A DNA stretch of 64,000 bases from Streptomyces rimosus (GTDB lineage Bacteria > Actinomycetota > Actinomycetes > Streptomycetales > Streptomycetaceae). The notes beneath the pieces are model-generated. The model saw only the letters and a list, made by a program, of their open reading frames with translations. It was not told the origin of the DNA and did not search any database. A program made the translations under genes and the position numbers. Shown here in pieces: positions 15,526 through 23,401 of the stretch. Position 1 is the stretch's first letter, and every line of letters starts with the position of its first letter. The DNA lies in contig NZ_CP023688.1 of the NCBI RefSeq assembly GCF_008704655.1, forward strand, positions 5,439,001 through 5,503,000, given 5' to 3'.

Positions 15526-16851
15526 TCAGCCCGTCCCGCCCGTCTCACCCGTTCCGTCCGCCCCACCCGTCCCCCGATCGAGCCACGCGTACTTCCCCGA
15601 CTTCCCGATCGGGATGTGGTCGCAGTGCTCGACCCGACAGGCCAGGCCGGTCAGCCGTTCCACTCCGGCGCTCAGCGCCGCCGCCTCCGACGCGTCCAGA
15701 GGGGCGCCGTCGAACGTCGTGTACCGCAGCTCGGTCTCGCCGAGCCCAGCCGCTCCCCGCGCGTCCCCGACCACCCGCAGCTGGTGGACGAACACCCGGG
15801 ACGACGCGCCGCTCACGCAGTCGTCCAGGTCGCCCTGCGCGACCGGCCCACGGCCGTGTGCCGAGGTGAGCAACTCCTTCTCACGGCCGCAGAACCGGAC
15901 GATCTTCGTCGGGTCGGGTGTGCCGTCCAGCGTGCGCGCGCAGTCGCCGGACCGGTAGCGGATCAACGGCATGTACGGGTTGCGGACGCTCGACACGATC
16001 ATGCTGAAGATGCCGCTGTCCGGCGCCACCGGGACCAGCTCGACGCTCATCTTGTCGAGGTAGGGATGGTACCGGCCGTTGCGGTCGCTGTAGTAGAGGT
16101 AGCCCAGTTCGGTGCTGCCGAACAGGTCGATGACCGGGCAGTCGAAGTGCTCGTACAGGTAGTGCCGTACGTTGACCGGCGTGTACTCGTAGGCGTGCAC
16201 GATGCTCGCCGGCTTCGGGAACCGGTCCCACAGCCCCCAGTCGGTGACCTGCCGCACGAGGTGCGCCAGGTGGTAGCCGGAGCAGTCGAGGTGGTAGCGG
16301 CCGTCCGGGTGTGCCTGCCGGGCCGTACGGATCTCGGCGAGCATCCGTTCCACGTCCGCGCGGTCCCAATGAGCCGGGTCGAGCGTGAGGTTGACGTAGA
16401 AGGTGCGGTCGTCGAGCCGTCGGTCTTCCAGGTCGGGTACGGGCGCGAGCTCGGTCCGCCCGCGCTTCTTCGCGTTGACACGCGCCACGTGTTCGGTCGC
16501 CAACACGGTCGTCAGGGAGACGCGTTGGCAGCCCGCGTGCCAGGTGCCGGCGATATCCGGGTGTTCGCTCCACAGCCGGTAATAGGAGTTCAGCAGGAAG
16601 TACGGCGGCCGGATGATCTGCATACGGGCGTGGTTGGTGCCCGTGGAGAGCACGAACTCGGCCTTGCCGGCGTCGAGCGCTTCGGCCAGTGCCGGGGTCA
16701 TCCAATTGTCCGGAAAGCCCCGGGCGATCTCCGGTTTGTCGAGTATGGGGAAATGCCCCCGTTCTATCGACGCGCGGTAGATGGGTATGTCCCTTATCCG
16801 GCTCACGATGTCGGCGGTCGGTTGTCCCGACCGGCTCGGCTGGCCATCCAT
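15526..16851 (-). CDS. PaaK/CapK-type adenylate-forming ligase
   Basis: 441 residues from an ATG with GAGGGTGAG upstream; the frame is open for another 186 bases but without a better start. Adenylation motifs are all present in order: phosphate loop S-T-G-T-N, D-L-F-G-S-T-E-L-G (the aromatic/acid motif), R-Y-R-S-G-D (ribose-binding Asp) and K-S-G-K near the C-terminus (catalytic Lys). This matches phenylacetate-CoA-ligase-like and LuxE/CapK enzymes, which activate a carboxylate as acyl-AMP. It follows the G-C-I-S peptide gene, so its substrate may be an acid loaded onto that peptide or the peptide itself. That is inference. Confidence 0.85.
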   Translation of the reverse strand: MDGQPSRSGQPTADIVSRIRDIPIYRASIERGHFPILDKPEIARGFPDNWMTPALAEALDAGKAEFVLSTGTNHARMQIIRPPYFLLNSYYRLWSEHPDIAGTWHAGCQRVSLTTVLATEHVARVNAKKRGRTELAPVPDLEDRRLDDRTFYVNLTLDPAHWDRADVERMLAEIRTARQAHPDGRYHLDCSGYHLAHLVRQVTDWGLWDRFPKPASIVHAYEYTPVNVRHYLYEHFDCPVIDLFGSTELGYLYYSDRNGRYHPYLDKMSVELVPVAPDSGIFSMIVSSVRNPYMPLIRYRSGDCARTLDGTPDPTKIVRFCGREKELLTSAHGRGPVAQGDLDDCVSGASSRVFVHQLRVVGDARGAAGLGETELRYTTFDGAPLDASEAAALSAGVERLTGLACRVEHCDHIPIGKSGKYAWLDRGTGGADGTGETGGTG

Positions 16852-17070
16852 GCTCACCCTCAGGTCTGTCTTGTATGGCGGACGGGGAGTGATCGGTGTC
16901 GCGGCGTACGGGAAGCGGGGTGCGGGACCTGCGTCGTGCCGGGAACGTTTGTTGAAACGGGCGTCTGTTGTTCGGGCGCCTGTGCTTCGGGCGGCCTTCG
17001 TACCGAAAGCCGTTGTGGCGAAAGTCTTTGCGTCCACGACCGTTGTACGGCCGTTGTGCGGACGTGAAGT

Positions 17071-17116
17071 GGCGGGGAGCCGGCCGTGGTGTGCGGCCGA
17101 CGGCCGGGTCCCCGCC
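17071..17116 (-). terminator. Long hairpin directly after the peptide gene (attenuator)
   Basis: GGCGGGGA and CCGGCCGT on the left pair with ACGGCCGG and TCCCCGCC on the right, interrupted by one G-G mismatch, around a 12-base loop. It starts 20 bases after the peptide stop on the minus strand. Leaky hairpins in this place are known from lanthipeptide and other RiPP operons, where they give more precursor than enzyme. Confidence 0.65.
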
Positions 17117-17135
17117 GGGAGGGCTCAGCGCCCGG

Positions 17136-17297
17136 TCAGGAAATACATCCCGTCTTGGGCGCGGCCGTGGCCGCGCTGATGCAGCCGGACTTCGTGGCGC
17201 TGATGCAGCCGTCCTTCCCGGCTCCGCGCGGCGAGTTCAAGGCGACCCACTCACGCCAGACGCCGTCCTGGGCCATCTTCTTGATCAGCTGTTCCAT
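17136..17297 (-). CDS. Candidate precursor peptide with three K-x-G-C-I-S repeats
   Basis: 53 residues; ATG with GGAGG ten bases upstream. Residues 1-20 form an amphipathic leader-like helix (M-E-Q-L-I-K-K-M-A-Q-D-G-V-W-R-E-W-V-A-L). After N-S-P-R-G-A-G come K-D-G-C-I-S, K-S-G-C-I-S and a final K-T-G-C-I-S at the very C-terminus. The third G-C-I-S uses a different synonymous codon at every position from the first two (GGA TGT ATT TCC against GGC TGC ATC AGC), so the residues, not the DNA, are conserved. The only cysteines are the three in the repeats. First gene of the minus-strand cassette. No known RiPP class recognised. Confidence 0.7.
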   Translation of the reverse strand: MEQLIKKMAQDGVWREWVALNSPRGAGKDGCISATKSGCISAATAAPKTGCIS

Positions 17298-17730
17298 GTC
17301 CGTCGAGCCTCCGCAGGCAGGGGATGGTGGAAAACGGCGATGATCAGCCACGCGAGCCGCGCGGGTGCCGCTCTCTAGAACGTAAAAGACAGACCAAGTG
17401 ATCGTCAAAGGCTTGCCATGCCGTGTTGGCTCAAACGCGGGCATGAAGGGATGCTTTGGCTTGATCCTTCCGTTTGTGACCGTGCTTTGGCGGGGGTTTG
17501 TGGCTGGTAGTGACCGTTATTGGCCGGAAGCGGGTACTGGGAGCGGGGGTGGGGCGGTCGATTGGTACAGCATGGGCATGTCAATCCGGTCACTGGCCGG
17601 AACGCGGTCGGATGGCCGGTTTGCGACCATGTGGCCGCGCGGTGAACGCACGGTGGATTTCCCGAAGTCGCGTCGGGATGACGGTCAATGTGGGCCTGCC
17701 GGGGAGCGCCCCGGACCCGTCCCGTACGCA

Positions 17731-17759
17731 GCGGGCAGGGCCGTGTCGGCCCTGCCCGC
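17731..17759 (-). terminator. Perfect 12-bp hairpin, probable afsA terminator
   Basis: GCGGGCAGGGCC pairs exactly with GGCCCTGCCCGC around GTGTC. It lies about 320 bases after the afsA stop, with no gene between, and before the peptide promoter region. Confidence 0.5.
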
Positions 17760-17907
17760 GAACAACGCCTCATGCCTTGTCGATGGCGCAGGAAGGCCCG
17801 CCGGGACTCCCGCCGGAGGGGCCATCGGCACGGGCCTTGCCGCCTCCTCGGCCCGTACGTGAATCCCCCGCGAATCCCTGCGCAATCACCGGCCATACGA
17901 CGAGCGA

Positions 17908-17928
17908 TGACCGATCAGTCATCGGTCA
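17908..17928. promoter_or_regulatory. Operator-like dyad TGACCGAT-N5-ATCGGTCA
   Basis: A perfect 8-bp inverted repeat with a five-base spacer in the gene-free region. Size and symmetry suit a dimeric regulator such as a TetR or LysR protein. It does not resemble the AT-rich dyad found near the receptor genes. Which regulator binds is unknown. Confidence 0.4.
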
Positions 17929-18080
17929 ACCGTCAATCAGCCGCCGGTCAATCTCCGCCCATTCACCCCGGCGGCTCCGGGCAACCCCGGCACGGCTCCA
18001 CCCCCGAACCGCCACCGGAATTCCCCGCCGAGCCTCCGGTGAACCCCAAGCGATGCCCCGTCGATCCTCCGGCGATCCCC

Positions 18081-19211
18081 TTACGAATCCCCACCCGAAA
18101 CACTCGCCAACGACCGCGCGGTAACCCTCGCGGAGAACAGCTCCTCCCCGTTCTGATACGCGGTGACGCGCGTAGCGATGAGGCCGGAGCCATCGGTCTG
18201 CGGCGTATCCCCGGCCGGAACTTCAACCCCCGAATCCGCGGCGCCGATCACTGATCCCGTTGCCGCTTCCACCGCGGCCTCCGCCACTGCCTCCGCCCCT
18301 GCTTCCGATCCCGACTTCGTCATCTTTCTGGCCCCCGCTTCCGGGCGGCCGAGTACCGTCGCCTCTATCCAGCACGGTGCGTCCAATTCCGCGTACCGTG
18401 TGAAGACGGTGCTCAGTCCGACGGGTATGACCTCCATCGGGTGGAGTGCCGCGTGGACCGCCTGGTGGGCGGCCTCCAGCAGCAGCATGCCGGGGGCGTG
18501 GTCGACGGGGTGGTCGAAGATGACCGGGTGGGTGGTGTCCGTACGGAGCTGCCAGCGGTTGCGGGTGTCCGTGGGCGAGAGCATGACGCTCTCGAACTGC
18601 GCGCGGGCCACCCTGTGCGGCGCGACCGGCGGCGGCAGCGGTACCGCGCGGGCCATCGCTTCCCGGGCATCGCCGTATTCACCGCGCAGCCGGCGGTAGA
18701 CGGCCGGTGCGTGGCTGGTGAAACGTGCGACCGCGGTACCGAGGCGGACACCGTTCCGGGTGGCCTCGACATCCATGGTCAATGCACTCAGTGTGTCCTT
18801 ACGGCGTTTGATGTCGGAGCAGGCGATGCGTAGTTCGATCTCGGTGGGGGCAGTCTCGGTACGCAGTACGTCAGGGTCCAGTGAATAAGTGAAGTGGTCC
18901 CAGATGAGTTGGTGTCCGAACGGCACGTTGTAAGCGAGATGTGAGAGCAGCGGAATGGTCTGCCGGATCGTCTCGATGAGCAGAAGCGGGTCGTGCAGCC
19001 GATTTCTGGAGGAGTAGAACGTATGGGCCCGCGGCCATTCCGCGGTCACGGTGTGGACATCCGGGGCCGTCTCCTGCCAACTGGTGAGCAGAACTTCGGA
19101 CAATGCCGTCTTGTGTACATACTCCTTGGGCACGGTGGTGGTCAGCGTGCGCGGGGAAGGTCCGGCGGCAGCAGGTGCGGGAAACTTCGGAAGCTGGCCG
19201 GTGGTGCTCAT
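18081..19211 (-). CDS. afsA: AfsA-type gamma-butyrolactone synthase
   Basis: 376 residues; ATG with AGGGGGAT upstream. Two A-factor-biosynthesis hotdog repeats are recognisable: the first around V-P-K-E-Y-V-H-K-T-A-L-S-E-V-L-L-T (from residue ~29) and the second around F-D-H-P-V-D-H-A-P-G-M-L-L-L-E-A-A (C-terminal half). AfsA enzymes couple a beta-ketoacyl chain from acyl-ACP to dihydroxyacetone phosphate, the first step of butyrolactone signal synthesis. An unusual alanine/serine/valine-rich insertion lies near the C-terminus. It is divergent from a receptor gene, the standard layout of these loci. Confidence 0.9.
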   Translation of the reverse strand: MSTTGQLPKFPAPAAAGPSPRTLTTTVPKEYVHKTALSEVLLTSWQETAPDVHTVTAEWPRAHTFYSSRNRLHDPLLLIETIRQTIPLLSHLAYNVPFGHQLIWDHFTYSLDPDVLRTETAPTEIELRIACSDIKRRKDTLSALTMDVEATRNGVRLGTAVARFTSHAPAVYRRLRGEYGDAREAMARAVPLPPPVAPHRVARAQFESVMLSPTDTRNRWQLRTDTTHPVIFDHPVDHAPGMLLLEAAHQAVHAALHPMEVIPVGLSTVFTRYAELDAPCWIEATVLGRPEAGARKMTKSGSEAGAEAVAEAAVEAATGSVIGAADSGVEVPAGDTPQTDGSGLIATRVTAYQNGEELFSARVTARSLASVSGGDS

Positions 19212-19380
19212 GCGGGTATCCCCCTGAGGAGTGTCTGCAGGTCCGGTCCTTGCGGCCCGTTGTGGTCCGCCGGGGCGCTCAGGCCGGTCCGCTACGTTCC
19301 TGCACGGGCCGCCAGTGGCCAACGAGGTCCGCTGCGCGGCTGGTTCGGCCGTCACGGCGTGAGAGCCTCGGCTTTCATAA

Positions 19381-19407
19381 AATAAATAGTATTCGTTTTG
19401 TTTGTCG
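19381..19407. promoter_or_regulatory. AT-rich dyad upstream of receptor 1 (site 1)
   Basis: AATAAATAGTATTCG followed by TTTTGTTTG, 20-45 bases before the receptor ATG and ~170 bases before afsA on the other strand. It aligns with sites 2 and 3 (AATAAA, six variable bases, TCG, then a T-rich run). Butyrolactone receptors bind AT-flanked dyads near their own genes, so autoregulation is likely. Confidence 0.55.
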
Positions 19408-19425
19408 AGGGAGCTGGTGCTGTCC

Positions 19426-20040
19426 ATGCAGGAGCGTGCGGTCAGGACACGTGAGGTCATCCTCCGGGCGGCCGCCGAAGTGTTCGACGAGTTCGGGTTC
19501 AGCGGCGCCAGTATCAGCAAGATCATGAAGCGGGCCGGAGTGACGCAGGGTGGGATGTACTTCCACTTTCCGTCAAAAGAGGCACTGGCCCAGGCCGTGA
19601 TGGTCGAGCAGGGCGGCGGCCTTGAACTGCCGCCCGGGGAGAACGGACTGCAGCGCCTGATCGACATCACCCTGTATTTGGCCGAGGAATTGCAGACAAA
19701 TCCCAAACTGCGGGCGGGCGTCCGTCTTGCGGTGGAACAAGGGGAGTTCGGGGTACAGGACGATTCCGCGTACCGCGCCTGGGCCGAGGAGTTCGGCGGC
19801 CAGCTGAGCGCCGCGCGCGAGAAGGGCGAACTGCTCCCCGAGGTGAACGTGGAAGAGCTGGCCTGGGTCCTGGTCAGCGCCTACACCGGTACGCAGCTCT
19901 TCTCGCAGATCTCCTCCGGCCGGACCGACCTGCACCAGCGCGTGGTCTCCCTCTGGCGCTACCTGCTTCCGGGCGTCGCCGCCCCGCCCCTCAGACCGCT
20001 GCTGACCTTCGCGGCGCGACGGCGCCGGGCGGTGGCGTGA
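19426..20040 (+). CDS. Gamma-butyrolactone receptor, TetR family (receptor 1)
   Basis: 204 residues from ATG; an upstream TTG has no ribosome binding site. The N-terminus Q-E-R-A-V-R-T-R-E-V-I-L-R-A-A-A-E-V-F-D is the typical ArpA/ScbR opening, and the helix-turn-helix (I-S-K-I-M-K-R-A-G-V-T-Q-G-G-M-Y-F-H-F) is nearly canonical. The C-terminal part is the helical ligand pocket, with W in R-A-W-A-E-E-F. Such proteins repress target promoters until a gamma-butyrolactone binds. Divergent from afsA. Confidence 0.9.
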   Translation: MQERAVRTREVILRAAAEVFDEFGFSGASISKIMKRAGVTQGGMYFHFPSKEALAQAVMVEQGGGLELPPGENGLQRLIDITLYLAEELQTNPKLRAGVRLAVEQGEFGVQDDSAYRAWAEEFGGQLSAAREKGELLPEVNVEELAWVLVSAYTGTQLFSQISSGRTDLHQRVVSLWRYLLPGVAAPPLRPLLTFAARRRRAVA

Positions 20041-20081
20041 GCGCGCGCGAGCCGGCGGCGAAGAGCCTGCCGTAGGAGGCG

Positions 20082-21287
20082 GTGCGGGCCTTCGCGGACG
20101 CGTACGAGACCATGGCACGGAGCGGTTCCAGCAGCACCCCAGGAAGCGAGTGCACGAGCGTGACGGCGAAGACGGTGAGCGAGGCCCGGACGGAGGCCGG
20201 TAGCGGGCGGACGACCCGCCCGTGGCGCGTGGTCGTCACCGGAGCGACCGGCTTCATCGGGTCCGCGGTCCTGCGGGAGCTCCTGCGTACGGACCCGGCC
20301 TCCTCCCCGAGCACCCACCCGGATTCGGCACCCACCCCCTCCCCCCGCCCCCTCCACATCCGCGCCGCATCCCGCAAGCCTGCCGCCGCCTCCGACCCCA
20401 CCACCGACCCCCGCCTCGACTGGGCCCGGGCCGACCTGGCCGACCCCGCCTCCCTCCGCGGCCTGTGCGAGGGCGCCGACGTACTGCTCCACCTGGCCTC
20501 CGACATCGGCCGGGACGCGGAGCACTGCGAGCTGGTGAACGTGCTCGGCACCGCCGCCCTGGTCGACGAGGCCGTACGCGCAGGTGTCGGCCGTATCGTC
20601 CACCTCTCCACCGCCGCCGTGTACGGGGCGGGACCGCACTCCGGCCTGGACGTGGACGAGATCCCGCCCGCCCCGGTCTCCGCCGCCAGCCGCACCCGGC
20701 TCGCCGCCGAGCAGCCGGTGCTGGCGGCGGGCGGCACGGTGCTGCGCCCGGGGCTGGTGCTCGGCGCCGGTGACCGGTGGGTGGTGCCCGCGCTGGCCGA
20801 GCTGCTGGGCCGGGTGCCCGCGCGCTGGGACGGGGGTCGCGGACTGCTCTCGGTCGTGGCGGTCGAGGATTTGGCCCGCCTCTTCGTACGGCTGGCCCTC
20901 GGCCCGTACGGCACCTCCGGCACTCCCGGAACCTCGGGCGCTCCCGCCTCCTCCGGCATCCCCCGCGGCATCCACCACGCCAGCCACCCCACCCCCGTGA
21001 GCAACGGCGACCTCATGGACACCCTCCTCGCCCACGACGTCTTCCCCGACGCCCCGGCCGCCCTCCCCGACCTCTCCTGGGCCGACTGCCTGCAGCGCCT
21101 CGAAGCCACCCCCGGCCGGGTGAGCGAGCGGCAGTTCGCCCTTCTCGCCCGCGACCACTGGTACCGCAGCGAAGAGGTGTGGACGGCGGCGGCCTGCGAC
21201 CCGGGCCCCGGCCCGCTCGCGCGCCTCGCGGACTCGGCGGACTGGTACCGGGCCCACCTCCGCGCCCGCCTTCAGACGCGTGCCTAG
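20082..21287 (+). CDS. NAD(P)-dependent epimerase/dehydratase, ScbC/JadW2-like
   Basis: Up to 401 residues; the GTG start has AGGAGG only two bases away, so a later start (e.g. near 20112 or 20159) is equally possible. The extended SDR fold begins with V-V-V-T-G-A-T-G-F-I-G. A later H-L-S-T-A-A-V-Y-G gives the Ser/Tyr region, but the usual Y-x-x-x-K is degraded (the active-site stretch reads A-S-R-T-R). Similar proteins accompany afsA and receptor genes (scbC, jadW2), where they act in signal maturation. It is directly downstream of receptor 1. Ends before a bidirectional terminator. Confidence 0.75.
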   Translation: MRAFADAYETMARSGSSSTPGSECTSVTAKTVSEARTEAGSGRTTRPWRVVVTGATGFIGSAVLRELLRTDPASSPSTHPDSAPTPSPRPLHIRAASRKPAAASDPTTDPRLDWARADLADPASLRGLCEGADVLLHLASDIGRDAEHCELVNVLGTAALVDEAVRAGVGRIVHLSTAAVYGAGPHSGLDVDEIPPAPVSAASRTRLAAEQPVLAAGGTVLRPGLVLGAGDRWVVPALAELLGRVPARWDGGRGLLSVVAVEDLARLFVRLALGPYGTSGTPGTSGAPASSGIPRGIHHASHPTPVSNGDLMDTLLAHDVFPDAPAALPDLSWADCLQRLEATPGRVSERQFALLARDHWYRSEEVWTAAACDPGPGPLARLADSADWYRAHLRARLQTRA

Positions 21288-21319
21288 ACCCACCCGCGCC
21301 GGTGAACGCACCGGTAGAC

Positions 21320-21390
21320 GCACCGGGCGCACGCCCGAGCGCTCCGGGCGCACATGCCAACGCGCCGGGCGCACACGCCGACGCGCCGAG
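21320..21390. repeat. 21-bp tandem repeat
   Basis: Three units of 21 bases start at 21320, 21341 and 21362 and share CCGGGCGCAC; a truncated fourth follows. It lies after the epimerase stop and runs into the terminator stem. Confidence 0.7.
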
Positions 21391-21415
21391 CCTCCTCGAA
21401 GACCCGGCGCGTCGG
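21378..21415. terminator. Bidirectional terminator between epimerase and transposase-like gene A
   Basis: CCGACGCGCCG pairs perfectly with CGGCGCGTCGG around a 16-base loop between two convergent genes. Confidence 0.75.
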
Positions 21416-21432
21416 CCCACCTGAGAGCGGCG

Positions 21433-22893
21433 TCAGGAAACGAACCGCACTCGGGACAGCGTCTGTTCGTCCTGCTCCGCCGTCAGGGCACGATAGGCGT
21501 GTGCGGCGGACGACAGCGTCATGTGATGGTGCCAGCCCGGAAACGAGCGGCCCTCGAAGTCGTGCAGCCCGAAGTCCGTCTCCAGGGCGCGCAGGGTGGC
21601 CGCGGGCAGCTGGTGCAGCCGGGCCAGGCCGACGAGCTGCCCCATGCGGCGGTGCGCCATGTTGGTGATCCAGATCCGGTTCGGCCGGGCGGAGTTCTGT
21701 CCCGGCTCCGCGAAGGCGCGGTAGGTGTGGTGCGAGCCCGGGATGCGTACCGGCGTGGGCGCGGTCTGCAGGAGCCGGGGGCGTGCGCCGGAGTCGTTGG
21801 GCATGCCGGGTGTGGCCGGGGTGGCCAGCGCGGTGGCGGACGGTACGGCGATGACGAAATCGCGCCCCTGTCGGGCCAGCGCCTCGATGAGCCGTACGGA
21901 GTCGGAGTACTCGCTCAGGTCGGCGACGACGGGCGCCGGCGCGGAGCACGTACGGGCGGCCTGCGCCTCCACCAGGTCGAGCGCGTGCACCCACATCGGG
22001 CGCGGGTTGTTCGCCTCGGCGGCGGGGATGCGGTTGCGGCGCAGCAGCTCCTCGTCACCGGCCCACTGGGGCGGCAGGAACAGCCGCCAGTCGACGGAGA
22101 CGGCTGCGCTGTCCCCGCAGTCGGCGGCCGCGGCGACGCTCGCCGTCGAGGCGGCGGGAGGCGCGGGCGCGTCGCCCACCGGCAGGAACATGCCCATCGC
22201 GAGCTGGCAGCTGACGGTGCGCCCGGCGCGGGCGCAGAAGCGGCGGTGCACGCCGACGGAGTGGCCGCCGCGCTTGGGCAGCACCGCCGGGGCGAGGATC
22301 CACGCCCGTGCCGGGCCGGATGCCTCCGCCCGGCGCGCGATTTCGCGCCGTACGGGGTTCTTCCAGTCCCAGGGGCTGGCGTTGAGGAACTGGTGCAGCG
22401 ACTGCGAGGCGGTCGGCGAGTCGGACACCGCGGCGGCCAGCCGGCGTACGGACTTCTTGCCCTCGGTGGTCAGCAGCGCCAGCAGGTACGCGTGCGCCCA
22501 GCGGCGCTGGTCGGTGCGCGGAAGATGGCCGAAAAGGTCGTCCGCGAAGGCGTCGAACGACCCCGATGCGTCGGCGGAGGCGCTGTCGGTACCGGTGGCG
22601 GCGGCCGGGGACGCGGCGGGGGCGCCGGCCATGGTGCTCCGGCGGGCGCTTCCGGTTCGGCCCGTGCCGGCGGTCCGGCCGGTGGTTCCGGTTGTGGCGG
22701 TCCGGGCGGCCCGGCCCGTCCGTACGGCACGGCCGGTGCCGCCGGTGAAGGCGTCGGCCGGAACTCCGGAGCGATCACGTGCCCCGGATTTGCCGGTCGC
22801 GCCGACGGCTGCGAGCGGGTGGCCGGAAGGGAGGCGGGTGGACAGGGATCGTGCGGGGGTGCGGGTGGCCGGCTGCGCAGTTTCTGTCGTCAT
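21433..22893 (-). CDS. IS701-transposase-like protein A, first catalytic Asp lost
   Basis: 486 residues; ATG with GGGAGGG upstream. The first ~110 residues are Thr/Gly/Arg-rich and disordered. The rest follows the IS701 transposase pattern: K-K-S-V-R-R-L, L-H-Q-F-L-N-A-S-P-W-D-W, then L-P-K-R-G-G-H-S-V-G-V-H-R-R-F. In active enzymes the stretch before L-P-K has D-D; here it is A-P (residues 201-202). Later acidic positions (V-A-D-L and D-F-E-G-R-S-F-P-G-W-H-H-H) remain. No terminal inverted repeats or target duplications were seen. Probably a domesticated DNA-binding protein. Preceded by site 2. Confidence 0.8.
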   Translation of the reverse strand: MTTETAQPATRTPARSLSTRLPSGHPLAAVGATGKSGARDRSGVPADAFTGGTGRAVRTGRAARTATTGTTGRTAGTGRTGSARRSTMAGAPAASPAAATGTDSASADASGSFDAFADDLFGHLPRTDQRRWAHAYLLALLTTEGKKSVRRLAAAVSDSPTASQSLHQFLNASPWDWKNPVRREIARRAEASGPARAWILAPAVLPKRGGHSVGVHRRFCARAGRTVSCQLAMGMFLPVGDAPAPPAASTASVAAAADCGDSAAVSVDWRLFLPPQWAGDEELLRRNRIPAAEANNPRPMWVHALDLVEAQAARTCSAPAPVVADLSEYSDSVRLIEALARQGRDFVIAVPSATALATPATPGMPNDSGARPRLLQTAPTPVRIPGSHHTYRAFAEPGQNSARPNRIWITNMAHRRMGQLVGLARLHQLPAATLRALETDFGLHDFEGRSFPGWHHHMTLSSAAHAYRALTAEQDEQTLSRVRFVS

Positions 22894-23401
22894 GTGTTCG
22901 TTCCCTCCCGTGGTCATCCCGTGGATCGGGCGCCGACCAGCAAAGAATAAAGAACGATCGTTTTTTTTGCGAGCCCACGAGGTCCGGGGCTGTTTCCGTC
23001 ATACCCGGAACCGGCTGGGAAGGCTGTCGAGCGACGCTCGGACGACTGTGGAGACCGGGGTCCGCGAGCGTCCGGAGAGCGGGCCGCGGCGGCGGTACGG
23101 CGGCGGGTCCGGGCCGGTCCGTACGCGCGCCCGCGGACCACTCGCGACCCGCCGCGGAAGCTCCCCGGCGCCGCGCCCCGGATTCCGCTTCGCCGTCTTC
23201 ACCGGGTCGGGCCCGGCCCGGTCCCGCAACCGCTTCAAGTCTCTTCAAGAGCCCCCTTGAGGGCCCCCGGTTCCCATACTGATCAAGTCTCCGCCAACTG
23301 CCCCCGTCGCCGTGCGGCCGGCCGAACCCCGCCTCTAGCATGGGCGGTTGGGTGTCACCGGTACGGCGCTGGCAACCGAGGGCGATCACCGAGGCGGGAC
23401 A
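22894..23401. other. 508-base divergent intergenic region
   Basis: Between transposase-like gene A and receptor 2. It holds site 2 close to gene A and, near 23233-23265, clustered TCAAG/CTTGA half-sites that could be an operator for receptor 2. No gene is supported. Confidence 0.5.
22946..22968. promoter_or_regulatory. AT-rich dyad upstream of transposase-like gene A (site 2)
   Basis: AATAAAGAACGATCG followed by eight T; the centre AACGATCGTT is a perfect palindrome. It is 52 bases before the start of gene A and matches sites 1 and 3, and the orientation relative to the gene is the same as for site 3. Confidence 0.6.

Larger units (their letters stand above)
17298..18080. other. 783-base gene-free region between the peptide and afsA
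   Basis: No frame on either strand has coding bias plus a ribosome binding site. It contains the probable peptide promoter near 17370-17410 (minus strand TTTGAC, then an AT-rich stretch ending TTTTACG), a perfect hairpin at 17731-17759, a strict dyad at 17908-17928, and two related stretches containing TGGCCGGAA near 17520 and 17595. Confidence 0.55.

Noticed and set aside
17398..18254. Overlapping plus-strand frames in the gene-free region
   Set aside because: Low-complexity composition, no Shine-Dalgarno, no domain; they run through the hairpin and the dyad and into the afsA antisense.
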